Below the pieces are notes generated by a model. It was not told the origin of the DNA and did no database searches. It worked only from the letters and a program-made list of their open reading frames with translations. Both the position numbers and the translations under genes were made by a program. From Planctomycetaceae bacterium (GTDB lineage: Bacteria; Planctomycetota; Planctomycetia; Pirellulales; Thermoguttaceae): 37,919 nucleotides of DNA. Each line of letters begins with the position of its first letter. The stretch's first letter is position 1. The DNA lies in contig JAISQK010000308.1 of assembly GCA_031274255.1 (NCBI GenBank), positions 1 to 37,919 on the forward strand, written 5' to 3'. Shown one piece after another: positions 1 through 8,189 of the stretch.

Positions 1-225
1 TTAGCAATGCTCCAAACACCGTCGAGCAATCATACCGGCGGAGTCAACGCGTTGTTCGGTGACGGTTCTGTGCATTTTATTTCGGAGACGATCAATGCAC
101 TCACCGACGGACAGTCCGACTCCACCGTCATCCTGAAACATACGGCGGAAAACGGCATCTCACACTGGGGCGTCTGGGGGGCGTTGGGTTCCGCCATCGG
201 CAGCGAATCCGTTTCCTTACCGTGA
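1..225 (+). CDS. DUF1559 prepilin-like protein, C-terminal fragment
   Basis: This is the last 74 codons of a gene that starts before the window; the frame is open from base 1 to the TGA ending at 225. It contains the DUF1559 C-terminal signature: residues NHTGGVNALFGDGSVHFIS, in which a His-Thr-Gly-Gly stretch leads into GDGSVHF. DUF1559 proteins are secreted proteins with a type IV prepilin-like N-terminus and are very abundant in Planctomycetota; their function is largely unknown. The gene is followed, after a palindromic intergenic region, by a small lipoprotein gene. The same pairing recurs at 33664-35248. The N-terminus and any poly-G tract like the one in the second DUF1559 gene lie outside the window. 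Confidence 0.85.
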   Translation, partial: LAMLQTPSSNHTGGVNALFGDGSVHFISETINALTDGQSDSTVILKHTAENGISHWGVWGALGSAIGSESVSLP

Positions 226-326
226 TCGGTGCAGCAATTCCGTGAGCAGGGAGTGAATCAAGGCGGGCAGTCTTTTCCTGAAAATCCTGACCAATCGTGT
301 AAGCGGCAGACTTTCGGTGAAAAGAC

Positions 327-479
327 GCCTCGTTATACCACACCATTTTTTTGAGAATACGAACCAGACGAAAAATACAAAATAAACGAAAAGAGTTGAT
401 GGTAAAATTTCGTCTGTTTCATTTGTTTTGTATTCTCTAAAAAAACGTATGTTAAAAAGTTGTGTGGTATAAACGAGGC
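327..479. repeat. 153-bp imperfect palindrome with 17/18-bp terminal inverted repeats
   Basis: The ends are inverted copies: GCCTCGTTATACCACAC at 327-343 and its complement, with one extra base, at 462-479. Further in, the arms still match in blocks: TTTTTTTGAGAATAC on the left against GTATTCTC followed by a T/A run on the right, and CAGACGAAA against TTTCGTCTG. The whole element can fold into one long AT-rich hairpin. It fills most of the gap between the DUF1559 gene and the lipoprotein gene. It could be a miniature inverted-repeat element or an elaborate transcription terminator or attenuator. No clear target-site duplication was seen at the edges. Confidence 0.7.
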
Positions 480-557
480 AAAGCCGCCCGCCTTATTCGT
501 CATCCCTCTCTCTGCACAAAAAACAGTGACCAATCAAAAACAAAAAAAGGATTATTT

Positions 558-1079
558 ATGAAAAGAATATGTCAGACAATAACAATTCTCATGATTTGTC
601 TTTTTGCGATGAGTTGTTCTTCGCAAAAAGTCCCTGAGGGGTTTCCGTCAAAACTTGTCCCGTTCCGCGTGACGTTACTCCACGAAGGCCAGCCGGTCGA
701 AGGGGCGGCGGTGGCTCTTGTTTCCGAAACGGCCTCCGGCTATTATGTTGTCGCCCATACCGGTTCGGACGGTGTCGCGGAACCGGAAACCTCTGTCAAC
801 ACTTACTCAAAAACAGGAGTGCCGCCCGGAGTTTACAAAGCGTTAATCACTCACACACCGAAAGTTCCGTCTCAGGTTTCCAACGAAGAACTCGGAAAAA
901 TGAGCATGGAGGAATTCGACGCTTATCAAACAAAGATCGCCGCGGAAATCGCCGCGATGCCGAAACTTGTTCCAACCCAATGGGGGAACATCAAAGCCAC
1001 GCCGATTACAATCACCGTGCCTGATTCCGGCGGAAACGCGACCATTGAAATCACGGACCCCAAAACGTTTCAGCAATAG
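558..1079 (+). CDS. small secreted lipoprotein, carboxypeptidase-regulatory-like fold
   Basis: The protein has 173 residues. The ATG at 558 was chosen because an AAGGA Shine-Dalgarno sequence lies 6 bases upstream and the protein then begins with a lipoprotein signal: MKRICQ, a hydrophobic run, then the lipobox FAMSC with the lipidated Cys at about residue 17. The mature part has a VRxTLLHEGQPVEGAAVALVS-like stretch and a DGVAEP turn. This resembles the carboxypeptidase-regulatory/SpaA-like beta-sandwich domains found in many planctomycete lipoproteins. A helical insertion (NEELGKMSMEEFDAYQTK) follows. It probably sits on a membrane facing the periplasm. It follows a DUF1559 gene, as does the lipoprotein at 34835. 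Function is unknown; the lipoprotein call is firm, the fold is an inference. Confidence 0.75.
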   Translation: MKRICQTITILMICLFAMSCSSQKVPEGFPSKLVPFRVTLLHEGQPVEGAAVALVSETASGYYVVAHTGSDGVAEPETSVNTYSKTGVPPGVYKALITHTPKVPSQVSNEELGKMSMEEFDAYQTKIAAEIAAMPKLVPTQWGNIKATPITITVPDSGGNATIEITDPKTFQQ

Positions 1080-1354
1080 TTTTTTGCACCTGAAACGTTG
1101 GCGGCATTGCGACTCGTTATGCAAAAACCGGCATCTTTTCTTGCGACCGTTCCCTTTCGCTGTATTGCTATTGGGAGTGGAAACTCTTGACGCACTCTCT
1201 CAAGCGGATAAGTGAACTAAACGGAATATAACGGATAACCGGACGTCGCAGGAAGTTCTAGACAACCAGGCCGCCGATTGCCGACAGTAATGATTAGGTG
1301 TTGTCGGCTTTGGCCGAAAAGTCTCTTTGGTCACATTCTTTCAGGAAACCTTTG

Positions 1355-3184
1355 ATGCCACGTCTTGCGGAAGTGTTGTCTGTTTTTCTGACGGCGTTTA
1401 TCTGGAGTGTGCTACTTCCAATGCCGGTTTTGTCCGCAGAGGTTGTTCCGCATCCTTCGGTGGTTTGCGTCGTGGCCTGGGAAAAACAGTCCGCCTCACG
1501 AGGTTCGGGAAGCCTCATCCAAAAAAACGATCATTACGGTTTTATCCTCACCAACTGGCACGTCGTCCACGACTCTACCGGAATCGTCATCATCAAATAT
1601 GCCGATGATTCTTCCGAAAAAGGGGTCGTGGTGGCCGTTGACAGTCTTTGGGACCTGGCCTTGATTGCAACATCGCCGCCTCCGAAGATCTCGCCTGTTC
1701 CTATTGCTAAAACGGCTCCGCAGCGGGGCGATCCGCTTTGGATCGCCGGTTACGGCGCGAAAGACCTCTATAAAATGTCGAGCGGCTACTGCACCAAATA
1801 TGTCGCGCCGTCCGCGTCTTCCGAGCGTGAAATGGTCGAATTGACCGTAGCGGCGAGACACGGCGACTCCGGCGGTCCGATTTTCAACCGTCAGGGAGAG
1901 CTTGCCGGCGTGCTTTTCGGAACAAACAATAAAATCACGGTGGGAAGTTATTGCGGACGTATCTGGAAATTTCTTCATGAGGCGGCTCCGTATGTCCGTG
2001 ATTTGCCGCAGAACGGTGACGAACTTCTCACGCTGGCCATGATGGAACGACAGACCATTTTGCAACGGGGAATGATCATGAAATCTCCGCTGGAGGTCAA
2101 CACACCGCCAGTTTCTTCGGCGGCCGCTCAAACTGTTGTGCAAAATCACTCGTCAAGTTCCTCTTTCGGCGGAGGCGGAAGGAAGAAACACAGCCTCACC
2201 GTCCCGCTGCAACCGGTTGATCCGTTTTTGTCGGTGGAATCTCTTCAGCCGCATCTTGGTTTTCAGGGTTACAAGTTCGTCAAACGAGACTCTGCCGCGT
2301 CCCCGCAAACACAGGTTTCCGCCACGATTTCCTCCCCGGAACTTTCCGCTTTGGGTGCGATGTCACTGCCGCCTTCACAACCTTCGCCGTCCGCCGCCGA
2401 TTCCTCTCCGTTGCCGCCGCTTTCTCCGTATCCGGCATCCACCGCGTCTTCGCCAAACGATACGATTCCGAATCATGCGATGAATACGTTTACCGGCGGA
2501 ACGCCGCCGCGTTACTCCGGTTATTCCAGTCCTCCGACCGGCAATGTCACGCCGCCTCAAACATCCATTCCGCCGACAGCCGGTTCGGGAATCCGTCCGG
2601 CAAACCGGGGAACGGACAACGCCGTATCCTCTTATGTTGGTCCCGGAAGTTCAGGAACATCGGCGGTCCCGTCATCGGCCTATTCTTCCCCTCCGGCGTA
2701 CTCCTCTAATGCACCTGTTACGTCTGCCGCTTCAATACCCGCGGCACCAATGCCCTCTTTGCCTGCCGTTTCCGCAGTCCCGACACCTTCACGGCACGAA
2801 AGTTACCGGCCGGCAACGCCACCGGTGGAAAAACCTTACCATGAAAACGGCAGTCCCCCTTCAACCGGACGCAGTATTGGAAACGGTACAACAGGAGGCG
2901 GCACGTCCGGGCCGCGTGATTATTTCGGCGGTTCCTACAGCCGTAACACATCGGCTCCTTCTTACGAAAACAGCTTCACTCAACAGGACAACGACTCCCC
3001 CCGATTTGTTGAAGACGCTGTCGGTGAAAAGTACGCTTCCTCAACCGCAATTCATTCGGGCAATGTCGAGCGTGCCGAAAAAGTCACACGGTTCACGACG
3101 CTCAAAGTCATCGGTATCATTCTTGTGATTTTCTTTATTCTGTTCCATGCGGTCAAGCTGATGTCGATCATCGAAGAACCCTGA
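1355..3184 (+). CDS. secreted trypsin-like serine protease with Pro/Ser-rich stalk and C-terminal membrane anchor
   Basis: The protein has 609 residues from the ATG at 1355. That start has AGGA 8 bases upstream and gives a clean signal peptide (MPRLAEVL..., hydrophobic core, cleavage near VLSA-EV). A GTG 57 bases earlier would bury the signal. Residues about 33-215 form a trypsin-like (S1/HtrA-type) protease domain with an apparently intact triad: His69 in NWHVVHD, Asp100 in LWDLALIA and Ser172 in HGDSGGPIF. No PDZ domain is evident. Residues about 250-560 are low-complexity Pro/Ser/Thr/Gly-rich sequence. A hydrophobic segment near the C-terminus (VIGIILVIFFILFHAV) should anchor it. The likely role is periplasmic or surface proteolysis; the substrate is unknown. 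A terminator hairpin overlaps the stop codon. Confidence 0.8.
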   Translation: MPRLAEVLSVFLTAFIWSVLLPMPVLSAEVVPHPSVVCVVAWEKQSASRGSGSLIQKNDHYGFILTNWHVVHDSTGIVIIKYADDSSEKGVVVAVDSLWDLALIATSPPPKISPVPIAKTAPQRGDPLWIAGYGAKDLYKMSSGYCTKYVAPSASSEREMVELTVAARHGDSGGPIFNRQGELAGVLFGTNNKITVGSYCGRIWKFLHEAAPYVRDLPQNGDELLTLAMMERQTILQRGMIMKSPLEVNTPPVSSAAAQTVVQNHSSSSSFGGGGRKKHSLTVPLQPVDPFLSVESLQPHLGFQGYKFVKRDSAASPQTQVSATISSPELSALGAMSLPPSQPSPSAADSSPLPPLSPYPASTASSPNDTIPNHAMNTFTGGTPPRYSGYSSPPTGNVTPPQTSIPPTAGSGIRPANRGTDNAVSSYVGPGSSGTSAVPSSAYSSPPAYSSNAPVTSAASIPAAPMPSLPAVSAVPTPSRHESYRPATPPVEKPYHENGSPPSTGRSIGNGTTGGGTSGPRDYFGGSYSRNTSAPSYENSFTQQDNDSPRFVEDAVGEKYASSTAIHSGNVERAEKVTRFTTLKVIGIILVIFFILFHAVKLMSIIEEP

Positions 3185-3209
3185 CCGCCGTCCTTGACGG
3201 CGGTTTTCT
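3184..3209 (+). terminator. Rho-independent terminator after the protease gene
   Basis: A 9-bp perfect stem, ACCGCCGTC at 3184-3192 and GACGGCGGT at 3196-3204, with a 3-base loop, is followed by a short T-rich run (TTTTCT counted with the last stem base). It begins on the last base of the protease stop codon and separates that gene from feoB. Confidence 0.8.
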
Positions 3210-3286
3210 ATCAGGATATAATTTTTACTGATTGAGTTAATTTCAGTGTCTTTTTTAGCAGATTTATGTTGTAGTATTCAAACTTT

Positions 3287-5614
3287 ATGGCACACAAGCA
3301 CAAAGATATTCTTGTCGCACTTGCGGGACAGCCTAATTGCGGGAAATCGTCCGTTTTTCAGCATTTGACCGGAATCCATCAGCAAGTGGCGAACTATCCC
3401 GGCATCACGGTGGACAAACGCCAGGGACATTACAAGCACCGTCACGAATCTCATCCGTCCCGACTCGACTCCACCCATTCGGCGCCGTCTCATCACGACG
3501 GCGGAAATGACCATGCCGGCCACTATCATCAGGAGAGTCAGCGGATTGAGGTCGTCGATCTTCCCGGAACGTACAGTCTGACATCTTACACGCAGGAGGA
3601 ACGGGTCGCCCGTGATTTTTTGCTCCTTCAAAATCCTGAAGTCCTTGTTGTGATAGTGGATGCGTCCAATCTCAAGCGGCATTTCTATCTGATGTTCCAG
3701 CTCCTCGAATTGCAGCTTCCGACCATCATTTGCCTGAACATGATGGATGTGGCCCAACGCCGCGGAATTCGGGTTGACGCGGAAAAGCTGGCTGAAATCC
3801 TCGGGGTCCCTGTCGTGGTGACCCATGGAACCACTGGCGAAGGCATGGACCGGCTCCGGCGGAAGATTCTGGAAACCGTGCAGAATTATTCACACGAATT
3901 CACTTCATGGAAGCTCCATTACGGTGAAAATCTGGAAAAAGCGTCCGCGGAAGTCGAGACGCTTCTGCTTGAACATCCGCATCTTCTGGAGGACTTTTCC
4001 GCACGGTGGCTGGCGGTCAAATTCCTCGAAAAAGACCGTGACGTGCGCCGGATTTTGCAGCATCACACACATGACGACAAATGGGAAACGCTGCTGGCGA
4101 AGTGTTATGAAATTTTCGACGGGTACGAGAAAACCTATGGCGAAACGCCTCAAAAAACCATCGTCGTGCAGCGGAATCTCTATGCGTCGCGGATTGAAGA
4201 AGAGGTCGTTCAGCGGGATCCCGCACGAAAATTCCACAAATCCGACCGCTTCGACGCTTATGTCTGTCATCCTGTCCTGGGACTTGTGTTCCTCGTTTTG
4301 TGTATGGTTTTCACGTTCGGCTTCACGTTTTTGATTACCGGCAATATTCCCTGGGTGACGGACTTCTGCGGCAACTGGTATTCGCCCGTTGATGCCGTTG
4401 ACACTTTTTTCAGCAGTTATCTCCCTTCGGTACTCACGCCGCTGTTTCATTTGCAGACCGGAACCCCGATTCAGTCGCTGCTGATGGACGGTGTTGTCGC
4501 CGGAGTGGGGGGAATCCTTACTTTTGTGCCGATTATTTTCGTCATGTTCCTGATTCTTTCCCTTTTGGAACAATGCGGTTACATTGCCCGTGTGGCTCTT
4601 ATTATGGACCGATTCATGCGGATTTTCGGTTTGCAGGGCCAGAGCATTTTGCCGCTGGTTCTGGCGGGAGGCATTGCCGGAGGCTGTGCGGTTCCCGCCG
4701 TCATGGCCACTCGCGGAATGAAGGATAAAAAGGAACGGCTCCTGACGATTCTTGTGCTGCCGATGATGAATTGCGGTGCCAAACAAACGGTTTACGCTCT
4801 TTTGGTGATCACCTTTTTCAGCGGACTCTGGCAAAGTCTGGTTTTCACGTCACTGCTGCTGGTGTCATGGGGAGGGGCTTTGATTTCCGCGAAAATTCTC
4901 TCGAAGACGCTGGTTCCCGGCAGTTCGTCGCCGCTGCTGCTGGAACTTCCCGCGTATCAGTTTCCCCGATGGCAGGATATTCTCCGAACCGCCGGATTCC
5001 AGTGTTGGTGGTTCATCAGGAAGGCCGGCACCATCATTCTGGCGGTGAATGTGTTCCTCTGGTGTTTCATGTACTATCCCAACCCGGAGTCCGGCAGCGG
5101 GACCGAAGCAGATCGTGTTACGGACAGTGTTAATAATAGCAGTGTTAATAATGACGGTGTGATTATGGACAGTGCCGATAATGAGGAAAGCGGTCAGGAG
5201 TCGCGGTTGGCCAATTCCTACGCCGGACAGTTCGGACGTTTCCTCGAACCGGTGACGCATTATGCCGGTTTCGACTGGCGGGACAATGTGGCTCTTGTCG
5301 GCGGATTCGTCGCAAAGGAAGTGATTGTCAGTTCGCTCGGCACGCTTTACAACATGGACTCGTCCGACGAAGAATTGGAAACCAAACTCAGCGAACAGCT
5401 CGCGGCTTCACCGGACTGGAATCCGGTAAGGGCTTACGCCATGATGATTTTTGTGATGTTTTACGCTCCCTGTACGGCGTCCGCTTCCATGATTTTACGG
5501 GAGACCGGGTCGTGGTACTGGATGTTTGTCGCCATGGCGTTCAGTACGTTAGTGGCTTATGCGGCGGCGGTGTTTGTCTTCCAAATCGGTTCGTTGCTGT
5601 TCCTTACCGGGTAA
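3287..5614 (+). CDS. feoB: ferrous iron transporter FeoB with a His-rich insertion in the G domain
   Basis: The protein has 775 residues. FeoB imports Fe2+ across the inner membrane using a cytosolic G-protein domain. The G motifs are present: G1 GQPNCGKS (14-21), G2 Thr41, G3 DLPG (91-94) and G4 NMMD (151-154). The membrane part has both conserved gate motifs, GCAVPAVMATRG with Cys467 and YAPCTASASMILRE with Cys729. Between G2 and G3, where most FeoB proteins have about ten residues, there is a stretch (48-82) with ten histidines (KHRHESH, SHHDGGNDH, HYHQ). A second acidic, Asn/Ser-rich insertion lies near residues 602-640. No feoA is adjacent. The start has no obvious Shine-Dalgarno sequence; a TAGTAT box ends 9 bases upstream, so a very short leader is possible. 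Confidence 0.95.
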   Translation: MAHKHKDILVALAGQPNCGKSSVFQHLTGIHQQVANYPGITVDKRQGHYKHRHESHPSRLDSTHSAPSHHDGGNDHAGHYHQESQRIEVVDLPGTYSLTSYTQEERVARDFLLLQNPEVLVVIVDASNLKRHFYLMFQLLELQLPTIICLNMMDVAQRRGIRVDAEKLAEILGVPVVVTHGTTGEGMDRLRRKILETVQNYSHEFTSWKLHYGENLEKASAEVETLLLEHPHLLEDFSARWLAVKFLEKDRDVRRILQHHTHDDKWETLLAKCYEIFDGYEKTYGETPQKTIVVQRNLYASRIEEEVVQRDPARKFHKSDRFDAYVCHPVLGLVFLVLCMVFTFGFTFLITGNIPWVTDFCGNWYSPVDAVDTFFSSYLPSVLTPLFHLQTGTPIQSLLMDGVVAGVGGILTFVPIIFVMFLILSLLEQCGYIARVALIMDRFMRIFGLQGQSILPLVLAGGIAGGCAVPAVMATRGMKDKKERLLTILVLPMMNCGAKQTVYALLVITFFSGLWQSLVFTSLLLVSWGGALISAKILSKTLVPGSSSPLLLELPAYQFPRWQDILRTAGFQCWWFIRKAGTIILAVNVFLWCFMYYPNPESGSGTEADRVTDSVNNSSVNNDGVIMDSADNEESGQESRLANSYAGQFGRFLEPVTHYAGFDWRDNVALVGGFVAKEVIVSSLGTLYNMDSSDEELETKLSEQLAASPDWNPVRAYAMMIFVMFYAPCTASASMILRETGSWYWMFVAMAFSTLVAYAAAVFVFQIGSLLFLTG

Positions 5615-5885
5615 TAACCTTGATGACAACAGCGTCCTGTATCCGATTTTTACGTACCAAAAGTGTGCTCGCCGACGATGATTGAGTTCAACTTATTGTT
5701 CTGTTTGACCGTAGAAACTTCGGGACGGAGGACTTCCGCGTCGTGATGATCCGGTCAGGAATAAGGATTCTCAACCGAGGCGAGGACGGATAATAAAACC
5801 GGACAGAAAAGAAGCACGTAACAATATGCGAACGATACAGACATTACCGGCTTGAATCCGTGATGATCCCTGGTGTCTCTTTGTC

Positions 5886-6917
5886 TCATTCGAGCCGGGA
5901 ACGGGCGAGGATATTGGCGATTCGCGTTGCTTCGATCATACTGTCCGGCTTGGCGACGCCCTGCCAGGCACGGTCGAAAGCGGTTCCGTGAGCGACGCTG
6001 GTACGGATAATCGGAAGTCCGAGCGTAATATTAACGGCACTGTGCATGCCGAGCAGTTTGAGGGCGATGTGTCCCTGATCGTGATACATTGCCACGATGG
6101 CGTCAAAATCTCCATTTTTTCCCGCAAGCATCATCGTATCCGCAGGAAAAGGGCCTGCCGCGTCCATTCCTTCTTCCTGTGCGAGTTTCACAGCCGGTTC
6201 GATGAAAGTGATTTCCTCGTAACCGAACAGCCCCATCTCCCCGGCATGAGGATTCAGCGCACAAACACCGATTTTCGGGGTGGTGCCTCGGATGGAAAGC
6301 ATGAAATCGTGTGCCAGTTTGATTTTTGACAAAACAGTGTCGATCCGTATTTCGCGGAAGATATTCTGCATCGCCGTATGAAGCGTAACATGAACCACTG
6401 CAAGACCATGCGGCGATTGAATCATGCTGTTTTTGGCAAGATAAAGCATCATCGCAAAGTTCGTGCAGCCGCAACGTTCCGCGATCAGCTCGGTGTGACC
6501 GGGATAATTGCAGCCGGCCAGATTGAGCGATTTTTTGTTGATCGGAGCTGTCACAATGGCGTCCACCTTTTTCAGGAGAGCGTGAATCACCGCCGTAATA
6601 ATACTGTGATAAGCGGCTTCACCGGCGTGAATTCCCACTCTTCCGTGTTCGATTTTCAAAGCATCGTCGGAACACGCCTTCAGACAGGGGATTTGATGTT
6701 CTGACGGTTCGGCGGCAAACGGGGATTCGATTTGTTGAATTTTGTAATTTAGATTCAACATTCGGGCGGCACGGTCGAGAAACTCCGGATGACCGTACAC
6801 AATCGGCTTGCACGGAACGGTCGTGATCATCTGCCGCCAGCCTGCCACAATGATTTCCGGTCCGATTCCGGCGGGGTCGCCCATTGTCAGTGCGAGTTTA
6901 GGGGTCTTTGAATTCAT
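5886..6917 (-). CDS. pdxA: 4-hydroxythreonine-4-phosphate dehydrogenase (PdxA)
   Basis: The protein has 343 residues, a normal PdxA length, when started at the ATG at 6917 (MNSKTPKLALTMGDPAG). PdxA oxidises 4-phosphohydroxy-L-threonine in the DXP-dependent pyridoxal phosphate pathway, using NAD and a divalent metal. Visible hallmarks are GDPAGIGPE near the N-terminus, TAPINK, YPGHTE with a likely metal ligand at His141, LHTAM with His180, and MYHDQGH with His279. An earlier in-frame ATG at 6926 overlaps the -10 box and is unlikely to be used. The gene stands alone and is convergent with feoB; the 271 bases between them contain nothing that I can identify. Confidence 0.93.
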   Translation of the reverse strand: MNSKTPKLALTMGDPAGIGPEIIVAGWRQMITTVPCKPIVYGHPEFLDRAARMLNLNYKIQQIESPFAAEPSEHQIPCLKACSDDALKIEHGRVGIHAGEAAYHSIITAVIHALLKKVDAIVTAPINKKSLNLAGCNYPGHTELIAERCGCTNFAMMLYLAKNSMIQSPHGLAVVHVTLHTAMQNIFREIRIDTVLSKIKLAHDFMLSIRGTTPKIGVCALNPHAGEMGLFGYEEITFIEPAVKLAQEEGMDAAGPFPADTMMLAGKNGDFDAIVAMYHDQGHIALKLLGMHSAVNITLGLPIIRTSVAHGTAFDRAWQGVAKPDSMIEATRIANILARSRLE

Positions 6918-6924
6918 AAAATTC

Positions 6925-6953
6925 ATTATACCAAAAGGATAAAATTCCGTAAA
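6925..6953 (-). promoter_or_regulatory. Sigma-70-type promoter of pdxA giving a leaderless mRNA
   Basis: On the minus strand a TTTACG -35 box (6953-6948), a 17-base spacer and a perfect TATAAT -10 box (6930-6925) are followed by 7 bases and then the ATG at 6917. Transcription would therefore start at or within a base of the start codon, so pdxA is predicted to have no leader and no Shine-Dalgarno sequence. Confidence 0.7.
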
Positions 6954-7142
6954 CAGGAAAGGACCTGCTATTCCAAAACACACCGAACGCGGCCGGAGAG
7001 AACATTCTGTTTTCTTCTGAATTATAGAACCGGTTTCGGTTTTTGCGTCAAAATACGTAAGTGACCGACCATGTTTTCCGCCATTTTCGTAAATTTTATG
7101 GGATTCATCCGTTTTTTAGAGACAGTCCGTAATATTGGGGAG

Positions 7143-8145
7143 AGCAGCGGAGCCAACGTAGCACGTTGGATCGCGATTGCCTCATGGTCACTGCGTTCCA
7201 TTCGGTCTCAATTGTCATCCTTTTTCCGTTTTTCCGTCTATTGATTCCAGCGACCAACGGGAGCGGGTTCACGGCTCTCGGAGCGGGCAGCGTGCCGTTC
7301 CATCGCAGTTGCCTTCGGCTTCCGTTGGAAAGATTTCTCTAACCGACGCCGACCACACCGAAGGTGTCGGGAGGCAAACCGCCTGCCGCGGCGTCGCGGC
7401 CCGCCGGAGGCATTTTTCCTGAACATCAGAACGCGGATTTTGAGGTTTGGAGTGATGATTTCGGACGTCGAAGGGGAGGATTTACGCCGGTTTTAGGGAA
7501 ATCACGGCCTTTTTCCACCCAAACAGAGGAAAAAGACACGTATCCGGGAGCTAAAGACACGTGTCCGAAAGGAAAAGACTTGAGGCCGAGAACAAAAGAC
7601 ACGAGGCAAAAGCAAATTGGAGCACAACATTAAGCCGTTGGAGTACTCCAAAAGGGAATTGGAGCACAACATCAAGCCGTTGGAGCACTCCAAAAGGGAA
7701 TTGGAGCACAACATCAAGCCGCTGGAGCACTCCAAAAGAGAATTGGAACACAACATCAAGCCGTTGGAGCACTCCAAAAGGGAATTGTAGCACAACATCA
7801 AGCCGTTGGAGTACTCCAAAAGAGAATTGGAGGGCTGCAATCCTGATTTGGTGAGTAATCTTTGCCTCCGGCGGCCAACGCAAGGGCGTTGGATCCCGGT
7901 AGGCTCACACTCACTCCGTTCGGTTCGCGTCCTGTTGGAGAACCTGCTCATGTTTCCAACCGCTTGCGAAGTGCGGTGCAACAGCATGCTGCCTCCTGTT
8001 AGTCGCTAGTATTTTCCGGCGGAACAAAAGGAAAGTAGTTGGAAAATCTTTCCACTTGGGGGCTGAATGGAACGCAGTGACCATGAGGCAACTGCGATGG
8101 AACGGCACGTTCCCCTCCGTCGGCCAACGCGAGGGTGTTGGATCC
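7143..8145. repeat. Dispersed mosaic repeat, copy A, with inverted 27-bp arms
   Basis: About 1 kb with no convincing gene. It is bounded by an inverted pair of 27-bp arms at 7179-7205 (beginning GCCTCATGGTCACTGCG) and 8063-8089 (26 of 27 bases match). The left arm is flanked outward by a hairpin, CCAACGT-agc-ACGTTGG, and the right arm by the related CCAACGC...GTGTTGG near 8123-8140. Another copy of that hairpin motif lies near 7879. Pieces of the interior (for example 7399-7440 and 7500-7560) match copy B at 18446-19000, which lies in the opposite orientation. The interior also contains a 42-bp tandem array. No transposase gene is present, so this would be a non-autonomous or relic element. 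Confidence 0.7.
7616..7831. repeat. 42-bp tandem array, five units plus a partial
   Basis: Units start at 7616, 7658, 7700, 7742 and 7784, with a partial unit at 7826. They begin ATTGGAGCACAACATCAAG and differ by only a few bases. Each contains a dyad, TTGGAG-CA-CTCCAA, which is a perfect palindrome in units 1 and 5. The period is a multiple of three. In one frame the units read LEHNIKPLEHSKRE, a heptad-like 14-residue repeat, but that frame has no start codon and stops at TAG in unit 5. Copy B has the flanking sequence but no array. The array is not CRISPR because the units are contiguous and there are no spacers. Confidence 0.9.
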
Positions 8146-8148
8146 CTG

Positions 8149-8185
8149 CCGCGAGCCGCGGTCGTGCTACACTGCCGGCTCGCGG
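8149..8185 (-). terminator. Hairpin just downstream of the AsmA/TIGR03545-like gene
   Basis: A 9-bp perfect inverted repeat, CCGCGAGCC (8149-8157) and GGCTCGCGG (8177-8185), has a 19-base loop. It begins 4 bases past the stop codon of the gene ending at 8190. No T-run follows, so it may be a processing or stability hairpin rather than a strict intrinsic terminator. Confidence 0.45.
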
Positions 8186-8189
8186 TGTT

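Noticed and set aside
1280-1308. Short dyad GCCGACA...TGTCGGC upstream of the protease gene
   Set aside because: Only 7 bp with a 15-base loop; this could easily occur by chance.
7616-7831. CRISPR array
   Set aside because: The units are contiguous, near-identical over their full length and have no spacers; there are no cas genes.
7561-7854. Open frame of 97 codons across the tandem array (NWSTTSSRWSTPKG repeats), and similar open frames on the minus strand
   Set aside because: All are consequences of a 42-bp repeat whose period is a multiple of three; several frames are open at once and none has a ribosome-binding site.
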